Assembly (NCBI RefSeq): GCF_002091755.1
Contig: NZ_BDAI01000004.1
Location: forward strand, 124,001 to 188,000
Source: Pseudomonas nitroreducens NBRC 12694
GTDB lineage: Bacteria; Pseudomonadota; Gammaproteobacteria; Pseudomonadales; Pseudomonadaceae
Direction: 5' to 3'
DNA: 64,000 nucleotides
Numbering within the stretch: the stretch's first letter is position 1; each line of letters begins with the position of its first letter. Position numbers and translations under genes: made by a program. This document shows positions 8,292 through 16,277 of the stretch, piece after piece. Under the pieces are notes generated by a model. The model saw only the letters and a program-made list of their open reading frames with translations. It was not told where the DNA came from and did not search any database.

Positions 8292-8617
8292 GCCAGTCGA
8301 ATACCCTGAACGTCCAAATCCTCGACAAGGAGTACTGCATCGCCTGCCCTCCGGACGAGCGCGTCAACCTGGAAAGCGCCGCGCGCTATCTGGACAGCAA
8401 GATGCGCGAGATCCGCTCCAGCGGCAAGGTGATCGGTGCCGACCGCGTCGCGGTGATGGCCGCGCTGAACATCACCCACGACCTGCTGCACAAGCAGGAG
8501 CGCGTCGAGCAGGACAGCGGTTCCACCCGCGAGCGCGTGCGTGAACTGCTCGAACGCGTGGACCGTGCACTGACGACCGAACCCCTTACCACCGATAAAG
8601 AGCAGGGTGAAGTCTGA
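8288..8617 (+). CDS. zapA: Cell division protein ZapA
   Basis: The protein has 109 residues. It starts with the ZapA core (NTLNVQILDKEYCIACPPDE), which forms the globular head, then RYLDSKMREIRSS and a C-terminal helix that makes the tetramer coiled coil (ALNITHDLLHKQERVEQ). ZapA binds FtsZ and cross-links protofilaments at mid-cell. It overlaps the preceding small gene by 4 bases. The 6S RNA promoter begins within its last codons, the standard gammaproteobacterial order zapA-ssrS-ygfA. Confidence 0.95.
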   Translation: MSQSNTLNVQILDKEYCIACPPDERVNLESAARYLDSKMREIRSSGKVIGADRVAVMAALNITHDLLHKQERVEQDSGSTRERVRELLERVDRALTTEPLTTDKEQGEV

Positions 8618-8643
8618 CCCCGGAAATTTCCTTGGGGTATAAT
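8614..8643 (+). promoter_or_regulatory. Promoter of 6S RNA
   Basis: A perfect -10 box TATAAT lies at 8638-8643, about 8 bases before the predicted 5' end of 6S RNA. A weak -35 (TGACCC at 8615-8620) stands 17 bases upstream and overlaps the zapA stop codon. This is a sigma-70-type promoter, judged by position and match. Confidence 0.75.
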
Positions 8644-8650
8644 CCGTCTC

Positions 8651-8827
8651 GCTCCCTGGTGTGTTGGCCAGTCGGTGATGTCCCTGAGCCGATAATTGCA
8701 ACAACGGGGGTTGCCAGTTGGGCTGGTGTGCATGTCCGCACGACGGAAAGCCTTAAAGCCTACTGCAACCACCACCTTGAACTCTCGGGTTCAAGGGCTA
8801 ACCCGACAGCGGCATGTCCGGGGAGCT
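8651..8827 (+). ncRNA. ssrS: 6S RNA
   Basis: The sequence from GCTCCCTGGTGTG to CCGGGGAGCT matches what I remember of Pseudomonas 6S RNA almost throughout. The two ends pair (GCTCCC with GGGGAGC) to form the closing stem, with the long imperfect central hairpin that mimics an open promoter and binds sigma-70 RNA polymerase in stationary phase. It sits between zapA and the folate cyclo-ligase gene, its position across gammaproteobacteria. The ends are accurate to a few bases. An open frame across 8632-8841 is an accident of the RNA gene. Confidence 0.95.
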
Positions 8828-8837
8828 TTACCCTTCC

Positions 8838-9467
8838 ATGATCCATTCTGATGGTCTTTCCCGCCCTGCCCTGCGCCGCCAGCTGCGCCAGGCCAGACGC
8901 GCACTCACGCCCCTTCAGCAACGCCTCGCCGCCCAGGCCCTGTACCGCCAGCTTGCGCAACATCCGCTGTTTCGCCGGGCCAAGCACATTGCGTTGTATC
9001 TGCCGGCTGACGGCGAGATCGACCCGCGTCCCCTGATGAAGGCTGCGCAGCAGCGTGGCAAGGCGACCTACCTGCCAGTGCTCTCGGACTGGCCACGCAC
9101 GCACATGACCTTCCAGCAGGTCGGCATTGGTGAGCGCTGGGTACGCAATCGCTTCGACATCGCCGAACCGCAGGCCGACCGTCGGCGCCAACGCCCGGCC
9201 TGGGCGCTGGACCTGCTGTTGCTGCCACTGGTGGGCTTCGATCCGCAAGGCGGCCGGCTGGGCATGGGCAAGGGGTTCTACGACCGGACCCTGGCCTACC
9301 TGGGAATGCGCAAAAATTGGCAGAAACCGACGCTTTTGGGCCTGGCGCATGAATGCCAGAAGGTCGATAAGCTGGAGCTGGCGAGCTGGGATGTGCCGCT
9401 GATGGGCATTGTGACGGATGGCGGCTGGTATGGCCGTCTCGCTACGGCATCGCGGTCCTTGCGATAG
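8838..9467 (+). CDS. ygfA: 5-formyltetrahydrofolate cyclo-ligase
   Basis: The protein has 209 residues. The enzyme converts 5-formyl-THF to 5,10-methenyl-THF with ATP, in the cytoplasm. It shows the N-terminal arginine-rich RRQLRQARRAL, the substrate region IALYLPADGEIDPRPL, and the nucleotide-binding loop GGRLGMGKGFYDRTL (GxGxGxYDR) near residue 140. I chose the ATG at 8838 because it begins just after the 6S RNA sequence; an ATG at 8814 would lie inside the RNA. As in E. coli, it is probably transcribed as a read-through of the 6S RNA, linking it to stationary-phase physiology. Confidence 0.93.
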   Translation: MIHSDGLSRPALRRQLRQARRALTPLQQRLAAQALYRQLAQHPLFRRAKHIALYLPADGEIDPRPLMKAAQQRGKATYLPVLSDWPRTHMTFQQVGIGERWVRNRFDIAEPQADRRRQRPAWALDLLLLPLVGFDPQGGRLGMGKGFYDRTLAYLGMRKNWQKPTLLGLAHECQKVDKLELASWDVPLMGIVTDGGWYGRLATASRSLR

Positions 9468-9491
9468 CCGTCTCGATAGCGCCCCGGCGAA

Positions 9492-9626
9492 TCAGGGCTG
9501 CTGGGTGACCTGCACCGGGGCGTTGCCCTGGCGTTGTTCCCACAGGCTCTGGGTGTAACCGGTCGTGACGACACCCAGACCGAAAAGTATTACCAACACC
9601 CACAAAAGATCAGGCTTGCGCTTCAT
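9492..9626 (-). CDS. Very short single-span membrane protein (44 residues)
   Basis: From the ATG at 9626, with GGGGGAGG as ribosome site 5 bases upstream, the frame runs 44 codons to a TGA. It begins MKRKPDLL, has one hydrophobic span (WVLVILFGLGVVTTGYT) and a short polar tail rich in Gln (QSLWEQRQGNAPVQVTQQP). The charge pattern (MKRK before the span) predicts the N-terminus inside and the C-terminus in the periplasm. It lies alone, convergent with ygfA. The strong ribosome site and the clean membrane topology make it look real, but I know no function for it. Confidence 0.7.
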   Translation of the reverse strand: MKRKPDLLWVLVILFGLGVVTTGYTQSLWEQRQGNAPVQVTQQP

Positions 9627-9934
9627 CGATTGCCTCCCCCTTCCAGGCAATTGTTCATGACGGCCGGCGGTGGTTTTTGGTCCGTCCGGCAGGCCAAGCT
9701 AAAAACGGCGGCATTTTCCGACAATGCAGGGCGTCTCGCAATTCTGGCGCCAACCGGTCGTCGGAGGATCGGCCACCCCCGAAACTCCCGGCACTTTCAG
9801 GCAATGTTCATGCCGATATTCCTACATATTCTTCCTACATTTTGTTTCCGGCGAGCCGGCAGCTTGTCGCAGGGAAACACCTATCTTTAATAAAAAGCGA
9901 TCACGACCCGCCACGCACAAGGAGACCCTCGCGG
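9627..9934. other. Intergenic region of about 300 bases
   Basis: This stretch separates the 44-residue membrane protein from the EVE-domain gene, which are divergent, so it should hold both promoters. I see no conserved coding sequence; the frames open across it have no start or composition that argues for a gene. A-rich stretches such as TAATAAAAAGCGATCA around 9890 suit a promoter for the EVE gene, but I cannot assign boxes with confidence. Confidence 0.4.
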
Positions 9935-10396
9935 ATGGCACGCGCTTACTGGCTGATGAAATCCGAGCCCGACGAACTTTCGATCCACGACCTCCAGCGC
10001 CTGAAGTCCGCGCGCTGGGACGGCGTGCGCAACTACCAGGCACGCAACTTCATGCGCAGCATGCAGCCGGGCGATCTGTTCCTCTTCTACCACTCCAGTT
10101 GCCCGGAGCCGGGCATTGCCGGCATTGCTGAGATTCAAGGCGAGGCCTACCCGGACCCGACCGCACTGGACCCGAAAAGCCACTACCACGACCCCAAGGC
10201 CAGCGAGCAGAAGAATCCGTGGACAGCTCGCGACGTAGGCTTTGTCGAGGCCTTCGCGTCGGTCTTGCCACTGGGCACCCTGAAAGCCCAGGCGGGACTG
10301 GAAGAAATGCCCCTGGTGCAGAAGGGCAGCCGCCTGTCGGTGATGCCGGTCACCGCCGAACAGTGGGCGATCGTCGTCGGCCTGGCGCGCAAGTAG
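9935..10396 (+). CDS. EVE domain protein
   Basis: The protein has 153 residues and starts MARAYWLMKSEPDELSIHDL, with AAGGAGA upstream. The signature is WLMKSEP followed by WDGVRNYQARNFMRSMQPGDLFLFYHSS and IAGIAEI, the start of the EVE/PUA-like fold also found in human thymocyte nuclear protein 1. EVE domains bind modified bases in RNA or DNA; the physiological target in Pseudomonas is not known. It is 44 bases from the diguanylate cyclase gene on the same strand, so the two could be co-transcribed. Confidence 0.9.
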   Translation: MARAYWLMKSEPDELSIHDLQRLKSARWDGVRNYQARNFMRSMQPGDLFLFYHSSCPEPGIAGIAEIQGEAYPDPTALDPKSHYHDPKASEQKNPWTARDVGFVEAFASVLPLGTLKAQAGLEEMPLVQKGSRLSVMPVTAEQWAIVVGLARK

Positions 10397-10440
10397 AGGC
10401 ATTGTGCTATTAGGTTACTGAAGCCCCCGGAATTCGCCGT

Positions 10441-12333
10441 ATGCGCCGCCTTCAGTCCTCTCTCGCTACCTATCTCGGGCTTGGCGGTCTGCTCTGCGTG
10501 CTCCTGCTCGCCAGCGCCTGGCTGGGCAAGGAGTTGGCAAGCAGCGAACGCCAACGCGTGCAGGAGCGCCTGGTCTACCAGGGGCGCAGCCTGGCGCACC
10601 AGCTGGAAGCCAACCTTCACGAGCAGGTCCAAGGCCTGGACCTGCTTGCCCAACTGTGGACCCACCACGGCCGCATGCCCCGTGCCGAATGGGAGTTGGA
10701 TGCACGCTTCTACGTGCGCAGCTTCCCGGGCTACCAGTCGATCCAGTGGTCAGGGCCGGACCTGCGCATCCGCTGGCTGGAACCCTTGCAAGGCAACGAG
10801 GCGGCGCTGGGCTTCCACCTCACCGACCGTCACCCCAACTACGACACCGCCATCGCTGCCCGCAACAGCGGCAAGCCGCGCCTGAGCGACAGTGTGGAGC
10901 TGCTCCAGGGCGGCCGCGGCTTCGTACTGTATACGCCGGTATTCATCCGTGGCGCGGACAATGAGCTGCAATTCGACGGGTTCATGCAGGGTGTATTTCG
11001 CGTCGGCAACCTCATGGACAACCTGCTGCAACAACTCGACAACCAGCTTTTTTCCGTCCGTCTGCTGGAGCATGGCCGCCCGCTCTACGTGCGCGAGCAG
11101 CCCGACAGCGATGCCGAGCAGACCCTGCGCGTACCGCTGCGCCTGCTCAACAACCGCAGCTTCGAACTGGAACTCAGCCCGACGGCGCAACTGGTCAGGT
11201 CACTGTCCTCGCCGTTGCCGCTGGTGGTTTTTGGCGGCGGCGTCGCGATCAGCCTCCTGCTGGTGGCAGCGCTGTTCCTCGCTCGAGAGAACGCCCGCCG
11301 CGCCACCGCCCTGAGCGCCAGCAACCAACTGCTCAACCAGGAGGCGGAACAGCGCCAGTCCGTCGAGGCCACCCTGCACGAGAGCCGCGAACGCCTGCAG
11401 CTGGCGCTGGACCTCACCGACTCCAGTCGCGACGCGCTATTCATCTTCGATCTGCAGCACCGCGAGCTGCTGCACATGAACCGCGCTACCTACAATGCTC
11501 TGGGCTACAGCGCCGATGAGTTCCGCCACCTGCTGCGCGATGACCCCGAACGGCTGATCCCCGGTTTCCACGCCTGGATCCAGCTGGTACAGCAGGCACA
11601 CCGACTGAATCTGTCGATGATCTTCCAGCGCGAGATGCAGCGCCGCGACGGCAGCCTGCAGCCGGCGGAGATCAATACCCAGCTGATCCACCAGGGCGAC
11701 CGCGACTACCTGATCGCCGTGGCCCGCGATAACAGCGAGCGCCTGCAGCTCGAGGCACAGTTGCAGAAGCTGTCACAGCAGGACGGGCTGACCGGGTTGT
11801 ACAACCGCCGCTACTTCGACCGTCAGTTGCAGAGCGAATGGCGCCGCCTGCGCCGGGCCGATGCGCCGCTGGCGGTGCTGATGCTCGACGTTGACCACTT
11901 CAAGCGCTTCAACGACTGCCTCGGCCACCTGGCCGGCGACGACGCATTGCGGCGCCTCGCCAGTTGCCTGCAGGAATGTTTGCAGCGCGAGGGCGACGTG
12001 GCCTGCCGTTACGGCGGCGAGGAGTTCGTCATCATTCTTACCGACACCGGCCTGGAAGGCGCCAGCCACGTCGCTGCGCGCATTCATCGGCGGGTCGCCG
12101 AGATGGGCATCGCACACCCCGCCGCAGAGCTGGGGCGACTGACGATGAGTATCGGCCTGGCCATCGCCACGCCGGGGCAGGACACCGAGCCGGACCAATT
12201 GATCGCGCAGGCCGACCAGGCGTTGTATGCGGCCAAGCACAAGGGGCGGAATCAGACGTGCGTTTGGCCGCTGGAAGAGCCCCTCGCCCTGCCCCTCTCG
12301 CTCAGGGAGAGGGGACCGTTCGGCGCAGGATGA
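10441..12333 (+). CDS. Membrane-bound diguanylate cyclase (CHASE-PAS-GGDEF)
   Basis: The protein has 630 residues. A membrane span (about 8-29) and another at about 258-281 flank a periplasmic CHASE-type sensor domain. Then come a short coiled coil, a PAS domain (about 315-430) and a GGDEF domain that starts QQDGLTGLYNRRYFD. The active site GGEEF is at residues 525-529, so it should make c-di-GMP from two GTP. The inhibitory site RxxD is present at 516-519 (REGD), five residues before it, so product feedback is expected. There is no EAL domain. The last 19 residues (EEPLALPLSLRERGPFGAG) are encoded by an intergenic repeat that has taken over the end of the gene. The ligand of the sensor domain is unknown. 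Confidence 0.92.
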   Translation: MRRLQSSLATYLGLGGLLCVLLLASAWLGKELASSERQRVQERLVYQGRSLAHQLEANLHEQVQGLDLLAQLWTHHGRMPRAEWELDARFYVRSFPGYQSIQWSGPDLRIRWLEPLQGNEAALGFHLTDRHPNYDTAIAARNSGKPRLSDSVELLQGGRGFVLYTPVFIRGADNELQFDGFMQGVFRVGNLMDNLLQQLDNQLFSVRLLEHGRPLYVREQPDSDAEQTLRVPLRLLNNRSFELELSPTAQLVRSLSSPLPLVVFGGGVAISLLLVAALFLARENARRATALSASNQLLNQEAEQRQSVEATLHESRERLQLALDLTDSSRDALFIFDLQHRELLHMNRATYNALGYSADEFRHLLRDDPERLIPGFHAWIQLVQQAHRLNLSMIFQREMQRRDGSLQPAEINTQLIHQGDRDYLIAVARDNSERLQLEAQLQKLSQQDGLTGLYNRRYFDRQLQSEWRRLRRADAPLAVLMLDVDHFKRFNDCLGHLAGDDALRRLASCLQECLQREGDVACRYGGEEFVIILTDTGLEGASHVAARIHRRVAEMGIAHPAAELGRLTMSIGLAIATPGQDTEPDQLIAQADQALYAAKHKGRNQTCVWPLEEPLALPLSLRERGPFGAG

Positions 12334-12421
12334 CCCCTTTGCATCAGCCGTAGCGTACGGCTGCCTCTCCCTGAGGGAGACCAGCCGCTACAGAGAAAGC
12401 CGGCTCTGTGACTCCGTCAGG
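12277..12421. repeat. MITE-like repeat overlapping the ends of two convergent genes
   Basis: It starts GAGCCCCTCGCCCT, has the hairpin CCCCTCTC-GCTCA-GGGAGAGGGG and then CCGTTCGGCG, all shared with the element at 2897-3041. A second, weaker hairpin CCTCTCCCTGAGGGAG lies at 12365-12380. Near its right end ACTCCGTCAGG matches, inverted, the GGAGTCAG stretch of the first element. The copy is less symmetric and looks decayed. It supplies the stop region of the diguanylate cyclase and reaches the stop codon of the ABC permease at 12417. Confidence 0.65.
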
Positions 12422-13541
12422 CCATCTGCCCGATGGTCCGGCGGAAGCGCCACAAGGCGCCCGCGAAGAACGCCGCGCCGATACCGACGATGGCCAGCAG
12501 CTGTGGCCAGACGATGGACAGGTCGGCCCCACGATAAAGAATCGCCTGGGCCAGACTGACGAAGTGCGTGGTCGGCGCCGCCAGCATGATGGTCTGCACC
12601 AGCTCCGGCATGCTCTCGCGTGGCGTGGTGCCGCCGGAGAGGATCTGCAACGGCATCAGGGTGAGGATCACCAGCAGCCCCAGCTGCGGCATCGAGCGAG
12701 CCACGGTGCCAAGGAAGATGCCCATGGACGTGGTGGCGAACAGGTGCAACGCCGCGCCCAGCAGGAACAGTCCCACCGAACCGCTGATCGGCACGTCCAG
12801 CCAGCCGCGCACCACCAGTTGCAGCGAAATGGCCGCCGCCACCAGCACCACGGTACCCATGGACCAGACCTTGGCCATCATGATCTCGAAGGCGGTCAGC
12901 GGCATCACCAGCAGGTGCTCGACGGTGCCGTGCTCGCGCTCGCGGATCAGCGCGGCGCCGGTGAGGATGATCGACAGCATGGTGATCTGGTTGATCACCT
13001 CCATCACCGCGCCGAACCAGGCCTGGGTCAGGTTCGGGTTGAACTCCATGCGCACCGCCAGCTCCGCCGGCATCGCCGCCTCGGCGCGGTAGCGGCTGAC
13101 GAATTCGCGCACCTCGGTACCGACGATGTTCTGGATGTAGCCGGCGCCCGAGAAGGCCTGGCCGGTCTGCGTCGCATCGACGTTGACCTGGATCGCCGGC
13201 TGCCGCCCGGCCAGCACGTCGCGCTGGAAGTCCGGCGGGATGTCCAGGGTGAAGGTGTACAGGCCGACGTCCATGCCCCGGTCCATCTCCGCGTGGCCGA
13301 TCATCTCCGGCGTGCGGAAATACGGCGGCTGGAAGGCGTTGACGATGCGCGAGGAGAGCTGCGACTGGTCCTCGTCGACGATGGCGATGGGCGCATGGTG
13401 CAAGGTTTCCGGTACGCCGGTCGCGGAGCTGTAGACGCCCAGGGTGAAGGCCCAGGCGATCAGGATCAGCATCGCGTAGTCGCGGCCCAGGCTGCGGAAT
13501 TCCTTGATACCGAGATTGAAGATGTTCGACAGCTTCTTCAT
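12417..13541 (-). CDS. ABC-2 type exporter permease (YhhJ family)
   Basis: The 374-residue permease starts MKKLSNIFNLGIKEFRSLGRDYAMLILI. It has one N-terminal membrane span, a periplasmic domain of about 140 residues (VDEDQSQLSSRIVNAFQPP...), then five spans with the ABC-2 signature ALIREREHGTVEHLLVMPLTAFEIMMAKV. It begins 3 bases after the RbbA-like gene and forms with it and the HlyD gene one tripartite export system. The same trio is known in E. coli as YhiI-RbbA-YhhJ. I recall the PAO1 counterpart as PA5230. The substrate is unknown. Confidence 0.9.
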   Translation of the reverse strand: MKKLSNIFNLGIKEFRSLGRDYAMLILIAWAFTLGVYSSATGVPETLHHAPIAIVDEDQSQLSSRIVNAFQPPYFRTPEMIGHAEMDRGMDVGLYTFTLDIPPDFQRDVLAGRQPAIQVNVDATQTGQAFSGAGYIQNIVGTEVREFVSRYRAEAAMPAELAVRMEFNPNLTQAWFGAVMEVINQITMLSIILTGAALIREREHGTVEHLLVMPLTAFEIMMAKVWSMGTVVLVAAAISLQLVVRGWLDVPISGSVGLFLLGAALHLFATTSMGIFLGTVARSMPQLGLLVILTLMPLQILSGGTTPRESMPELVQTIMLAAPTTHFVSLAQAILYRGADLSIVWPQLLAIVGIGAAFFAGALWRFRRTIGQMA

Positions 13542-13544
13542 GGC

Positions 13545-16277
13545 TCAGTCCTCCTGCTTCTTCAGGCAGGCCACGCTGAGTAGCGTCAGCACCACGATCA
13601 TCGCTGCCAGCGGCAGGTAGTAGACCCACAGATCGGGGAAGCCCAGTGCCTTGGAGAAGGCCCCCCGGCTGATGATGAGGAAGTGCGAGGTCGGGTAGAG
13701 CTGGCCAACGAAGGCCGCCGCGCCTTCCAGCGACGACACCGGGTGGATCAGCCCGGAGAACTGGATCGCCGGGATCATGGTGGCGATGGCCGTACCGAAT
13801 ACCGCGGCGATCTGACTCTTCATGAAGGTCGAGAGCAGCAGCCCCAGCCCCGTGCTGGTCACCACGTAGAGGAACGCGCCGACCAGCAGTGCGAGGAAGC
13901 TGCCCTTGAGCGGCACCTGGAACAGCAGCACGGCCATCGCCAGCATCAGCACGAAGTTGATCATGCCCATGCCGATGTAGGGCAGCTGCTTGCCCAGCAG
14001 GAACTCCAGGCGCGTGACCGGCGTGACATAGAGGTTGGTGATCGAGCCCAGCTCCTTCTCGCGCACCACGCCCAGGGCGGTGAGCATCGCCGGGATCATG
14101 ATCAGCAGCAGCGGGATCACCGCCGGCACCATGGCTTTCAGGCTCTCCACGTCCGGGTTGTAGCGGTAGCGCACCTCGGTGCTGGCCGCCGCACCGGTAG
14201 AAGCAGCGTTGCCTTTTTGCCTGTCGGCGAGGTAACTGGCATGCAGCCCCTGCACGTAGCCGAGCACAGTGTTGGCGCGGGTCGGCATGGCGCCGTCGAT
14301 CCACACGCCGATGGCCGGGTCGGCGCCACGCTTGAGGTCGCGGCCGAAGTTCGGCGGGATCTCCACCGCCAGGCTGATGTCGCCGCTGCGCAAGCGCCGC
14401 TCCAGGTCGTCCGGGTCCTGGATCGCCTGCTTCTCGATGAAGTAGCGCGAGCCGGCGATGTTCAGCGCGTAGGCCTGGCTGGTGGTGGTCTGGTCGCGGT
14501 CGAGCACGGCGTAGGTCAGGTCCTCGACGTCCATGTTGATGCCATAGCCGATGATGAACATCAGCAGCGCCGTGCCGACCAGCGCCAGGGTCAGGCGGAT
14601 CGGGTCGCGGCGCAGCTCCATGGCCTCGCGCCGCGCATAGCTGAACAGGCGCAGCCAGCTGAACCGATCGCTACCCTTGTAGCGCGTGGATTCAGTGGTC
14701 GGCTCTGAAGCAGGTGCCGTTTCCGGCACTGGCGCGCTGCCGGCGGCTTCTTCCAGATAAGCGATGAAGGTAGCCTCCAACGTGGGCAGGCCGCGCTTGT
14801 CGATCAATCCCTGCGGGGTGTCGCTGTCGAGCACCTTGCCGGCGTGCATCAGCGAGATGCGGTCGCAGCGCTCGGCCTCGTTCATGAAGTGGGTGGAAAT
14901 GAAGATGGTCACGCCATCGTTGCGCGACAGCTCCACCATCAGCTCCCAGAAGCCGTCGCGGGCCACCGGGTCGACACCCGAGGTGGGCTCGTCGAGGATC
15001 AGGATTTCCGGCTTGTGGATCACCGCCACGGCCAGCGACAGGCGCTGGCGGATGCCCAGCGGCAGGCTGTCGGGCAGTTCGTTGCGGACCTTGCCGAGGT
15101 CGAAGCGCTGGAGCATTTCCTCGACGCGCGGACCGATCTCGTCGGCCGGAAGGTGGAAGAGTTTCGCGTGCAGTTCGAGGTTCTGCAGCACCGTCAGCTC
15201 GGCGTACAGCGAGAACGCCTGGGACATGTAGCCCACACGGCGGCGAGTCTCCATATCGTTGGCGTTGACCGGCTGGCCGAACAGCGCGCAGGTGCCTTCG
15301 CTGGCCGGCAACAGGCCGGTAAGCATCTTCATGGTGGTGGACTTGCCACAGCCGTTGGAACCGAGGAAGCCGAAGATTTCCCCGCGCTCGATGCGGAAGC
15401 TCACATGGTCCACCGCGACGAAATCGCCGAAGCGACAGGTCAGCCCCTCGGCTTCGATGGCGATCTGCGCTGCACCGTCATTCTGCGGACGCGGGGGAAT
15501 CACCAGCTTGTGGTGGCCGGCTCGCTTGCTCTCGGGCAGCAGCGCAATGAACGCCTCCTCGAGGTTCTGCGTCGATGTCTGCTCGCGCAATTCGGCGGGC
15601 GTCCCGGTGGCGAGCACCTTGCCCTCGTCCATCGCCACCAGCCAGTCGAAGCGCTCGGCCTCCTCCATGTAAGCGGTGGCCACCAGCACGCTCATGCCTT
15701 CGCGACCGGCGCGGATACGGCCGATCAATTCCCAGAACTGGTTGCGCGACAGCGGGTCGACGCCGGTGGTGGGTTCGTCGAGGATCAGCAGGTCGGGGTC
15801 ATGGATCAGCGCGCAGCACAGCCCGAGCTTCTGCTTCATGCCACCGGACAGCTTGCCCGCCGGCCGCTCGGCGAAAGGCGCCAGCCCGGTGCTCTGCAAC
15901 AGATCGGCGATGCGCCGCTCGCGCTCGGCCTTGTCGTGGCCGAACAGGCGACCGAAGAAATCGACGTTTTCGAACACCGAGAGCGTCGGGTAGAGGTTCT
16001 TGCCCAGGCCTTGCGGCATGTAGGCGATGCGCGGGCACACGGCGCGGCGATGGCGCACATCGCGCATGTCGCCGCCGAGCACCTGGATCTCGCCGTCCTG
16101 CATCTTCCGCGCGCCGGCCAGCAGCGCCAGCAGGCTGGACTTGCCGACGCCATCCGGGCCGATCAGGCCGACCATGCGGTTGGCCGGGATTGCCAGGCTG
16201 ACGTCGTCCACCGCGCGGGTCTCGCCGTAGCGCAGCGAGACGCCGGTGAGATGCGCCACGCAGCCGGCGCCGCTCAT
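13545..16277 (-). CDS. Fused double ATPase and ABC-2 permease (RbbA/YhiH family)
   Basis: The protein has 910 residues. The first ATPase (about 5-240) has Walker A GPDGVGKSS, signature LSGGMKQKLGL and Walker B LLILDEPTTGVDP. The second (about 275-510) has Walker A GSNGCGKST and Walker B ILILDEPTSGVDP, but its signature is LPLGIRQRLSL instead of LSGG. After a linker a permease half follows (about 555-910) with a large periplasmic loop and the ABC-2 motif GVVREKELGSITNLYVTPVTRLEFLLGKQLP. It overlaps the HlyD gene by ATGA and should pair with the YhhJ-like permease downstream. E. coli RbbA was described as ribosome-associated, but the gene context here argues for export. Confidence 0.92.
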   Translation of the reverse strand: MSGAGCVAHLTGVSLRYGETRAVDDVSLAIPANRMVGLIGPDGVGKSSLLALLAGARKMQDGEIQVLGGDMRDVRHRRAVCPRIAYMPQGLGKNLYPTLSVFENVDFFGRLFGHDKAERERRIADLLQSTGLAPFAERPAGKLSGGMKQKLGLCCALIHDPDLLILDEPTTGVDPLSRNQFWELIGRIRAGREGMSVLVATAYMEEAERFDWLVAMDEGKVLATGTPAELREQTSTQNLEEAFIALLPESKRAGHHKLVIPPRPQNDGAAQIAIEAEGLTCRFGDFVAVDHVSFRIERGEIFGFLGSNGCGKSTTMKMLTGLLPASEGTCALFGQPVNANDMETRRRVGYMSQAFSLYAELTVLQNLELHAKLFHLPADEIGPRVEEMLQRFDLGKVRNELPDSLPLGIRQRLSLAVAVIHKPEILILDEPTSGVDPVARDGFWELMVELSRNDGVTIFISTHFMNEAERCDRISLMHAGKVLDSDTPQGLIDKRGLPTLEATFIAYLEEAAGSAPVPETAPASEPTTESTRYKGSDRFSWLRLFSYARREAMELRRDPIRLTLALVGTALLMFIIGYGINMDVEDLTYAVLDRDQTTTSQAYALNIAGSRYFIEKQAIQDPDDLERRLRSGDISLAVEIPPNFGRDLKRGADPAIGVWIDGAMPTRANTVLGYVQGLHASYLADRQKGNAASTGAAASTEVRYRYNPDVESLKAMVPAVIPLLLIMIPAMLTALGVVREKELGSITNLYVTPVTRLEFLLGKQLPYIGMGMINFVLMLAMAVLLFQVPLKGSFLALLVGAFLYVVTSTGLGLLLSTFMKSQIAAVFGTAIATMIPAIQFSGLIHPVSSLEGAAAFVGQLYPTSHFLIISRGAFSKALGFPDLWVYYLPLAAMIVVLTLLSVACLKKQED

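Noticed and set aside
8632..8841. 69-codon open frame over the 6S RNA
   Set aside because: The sequence is a conserved structural RNA with its own promoter; no ribosome site fits the frame.
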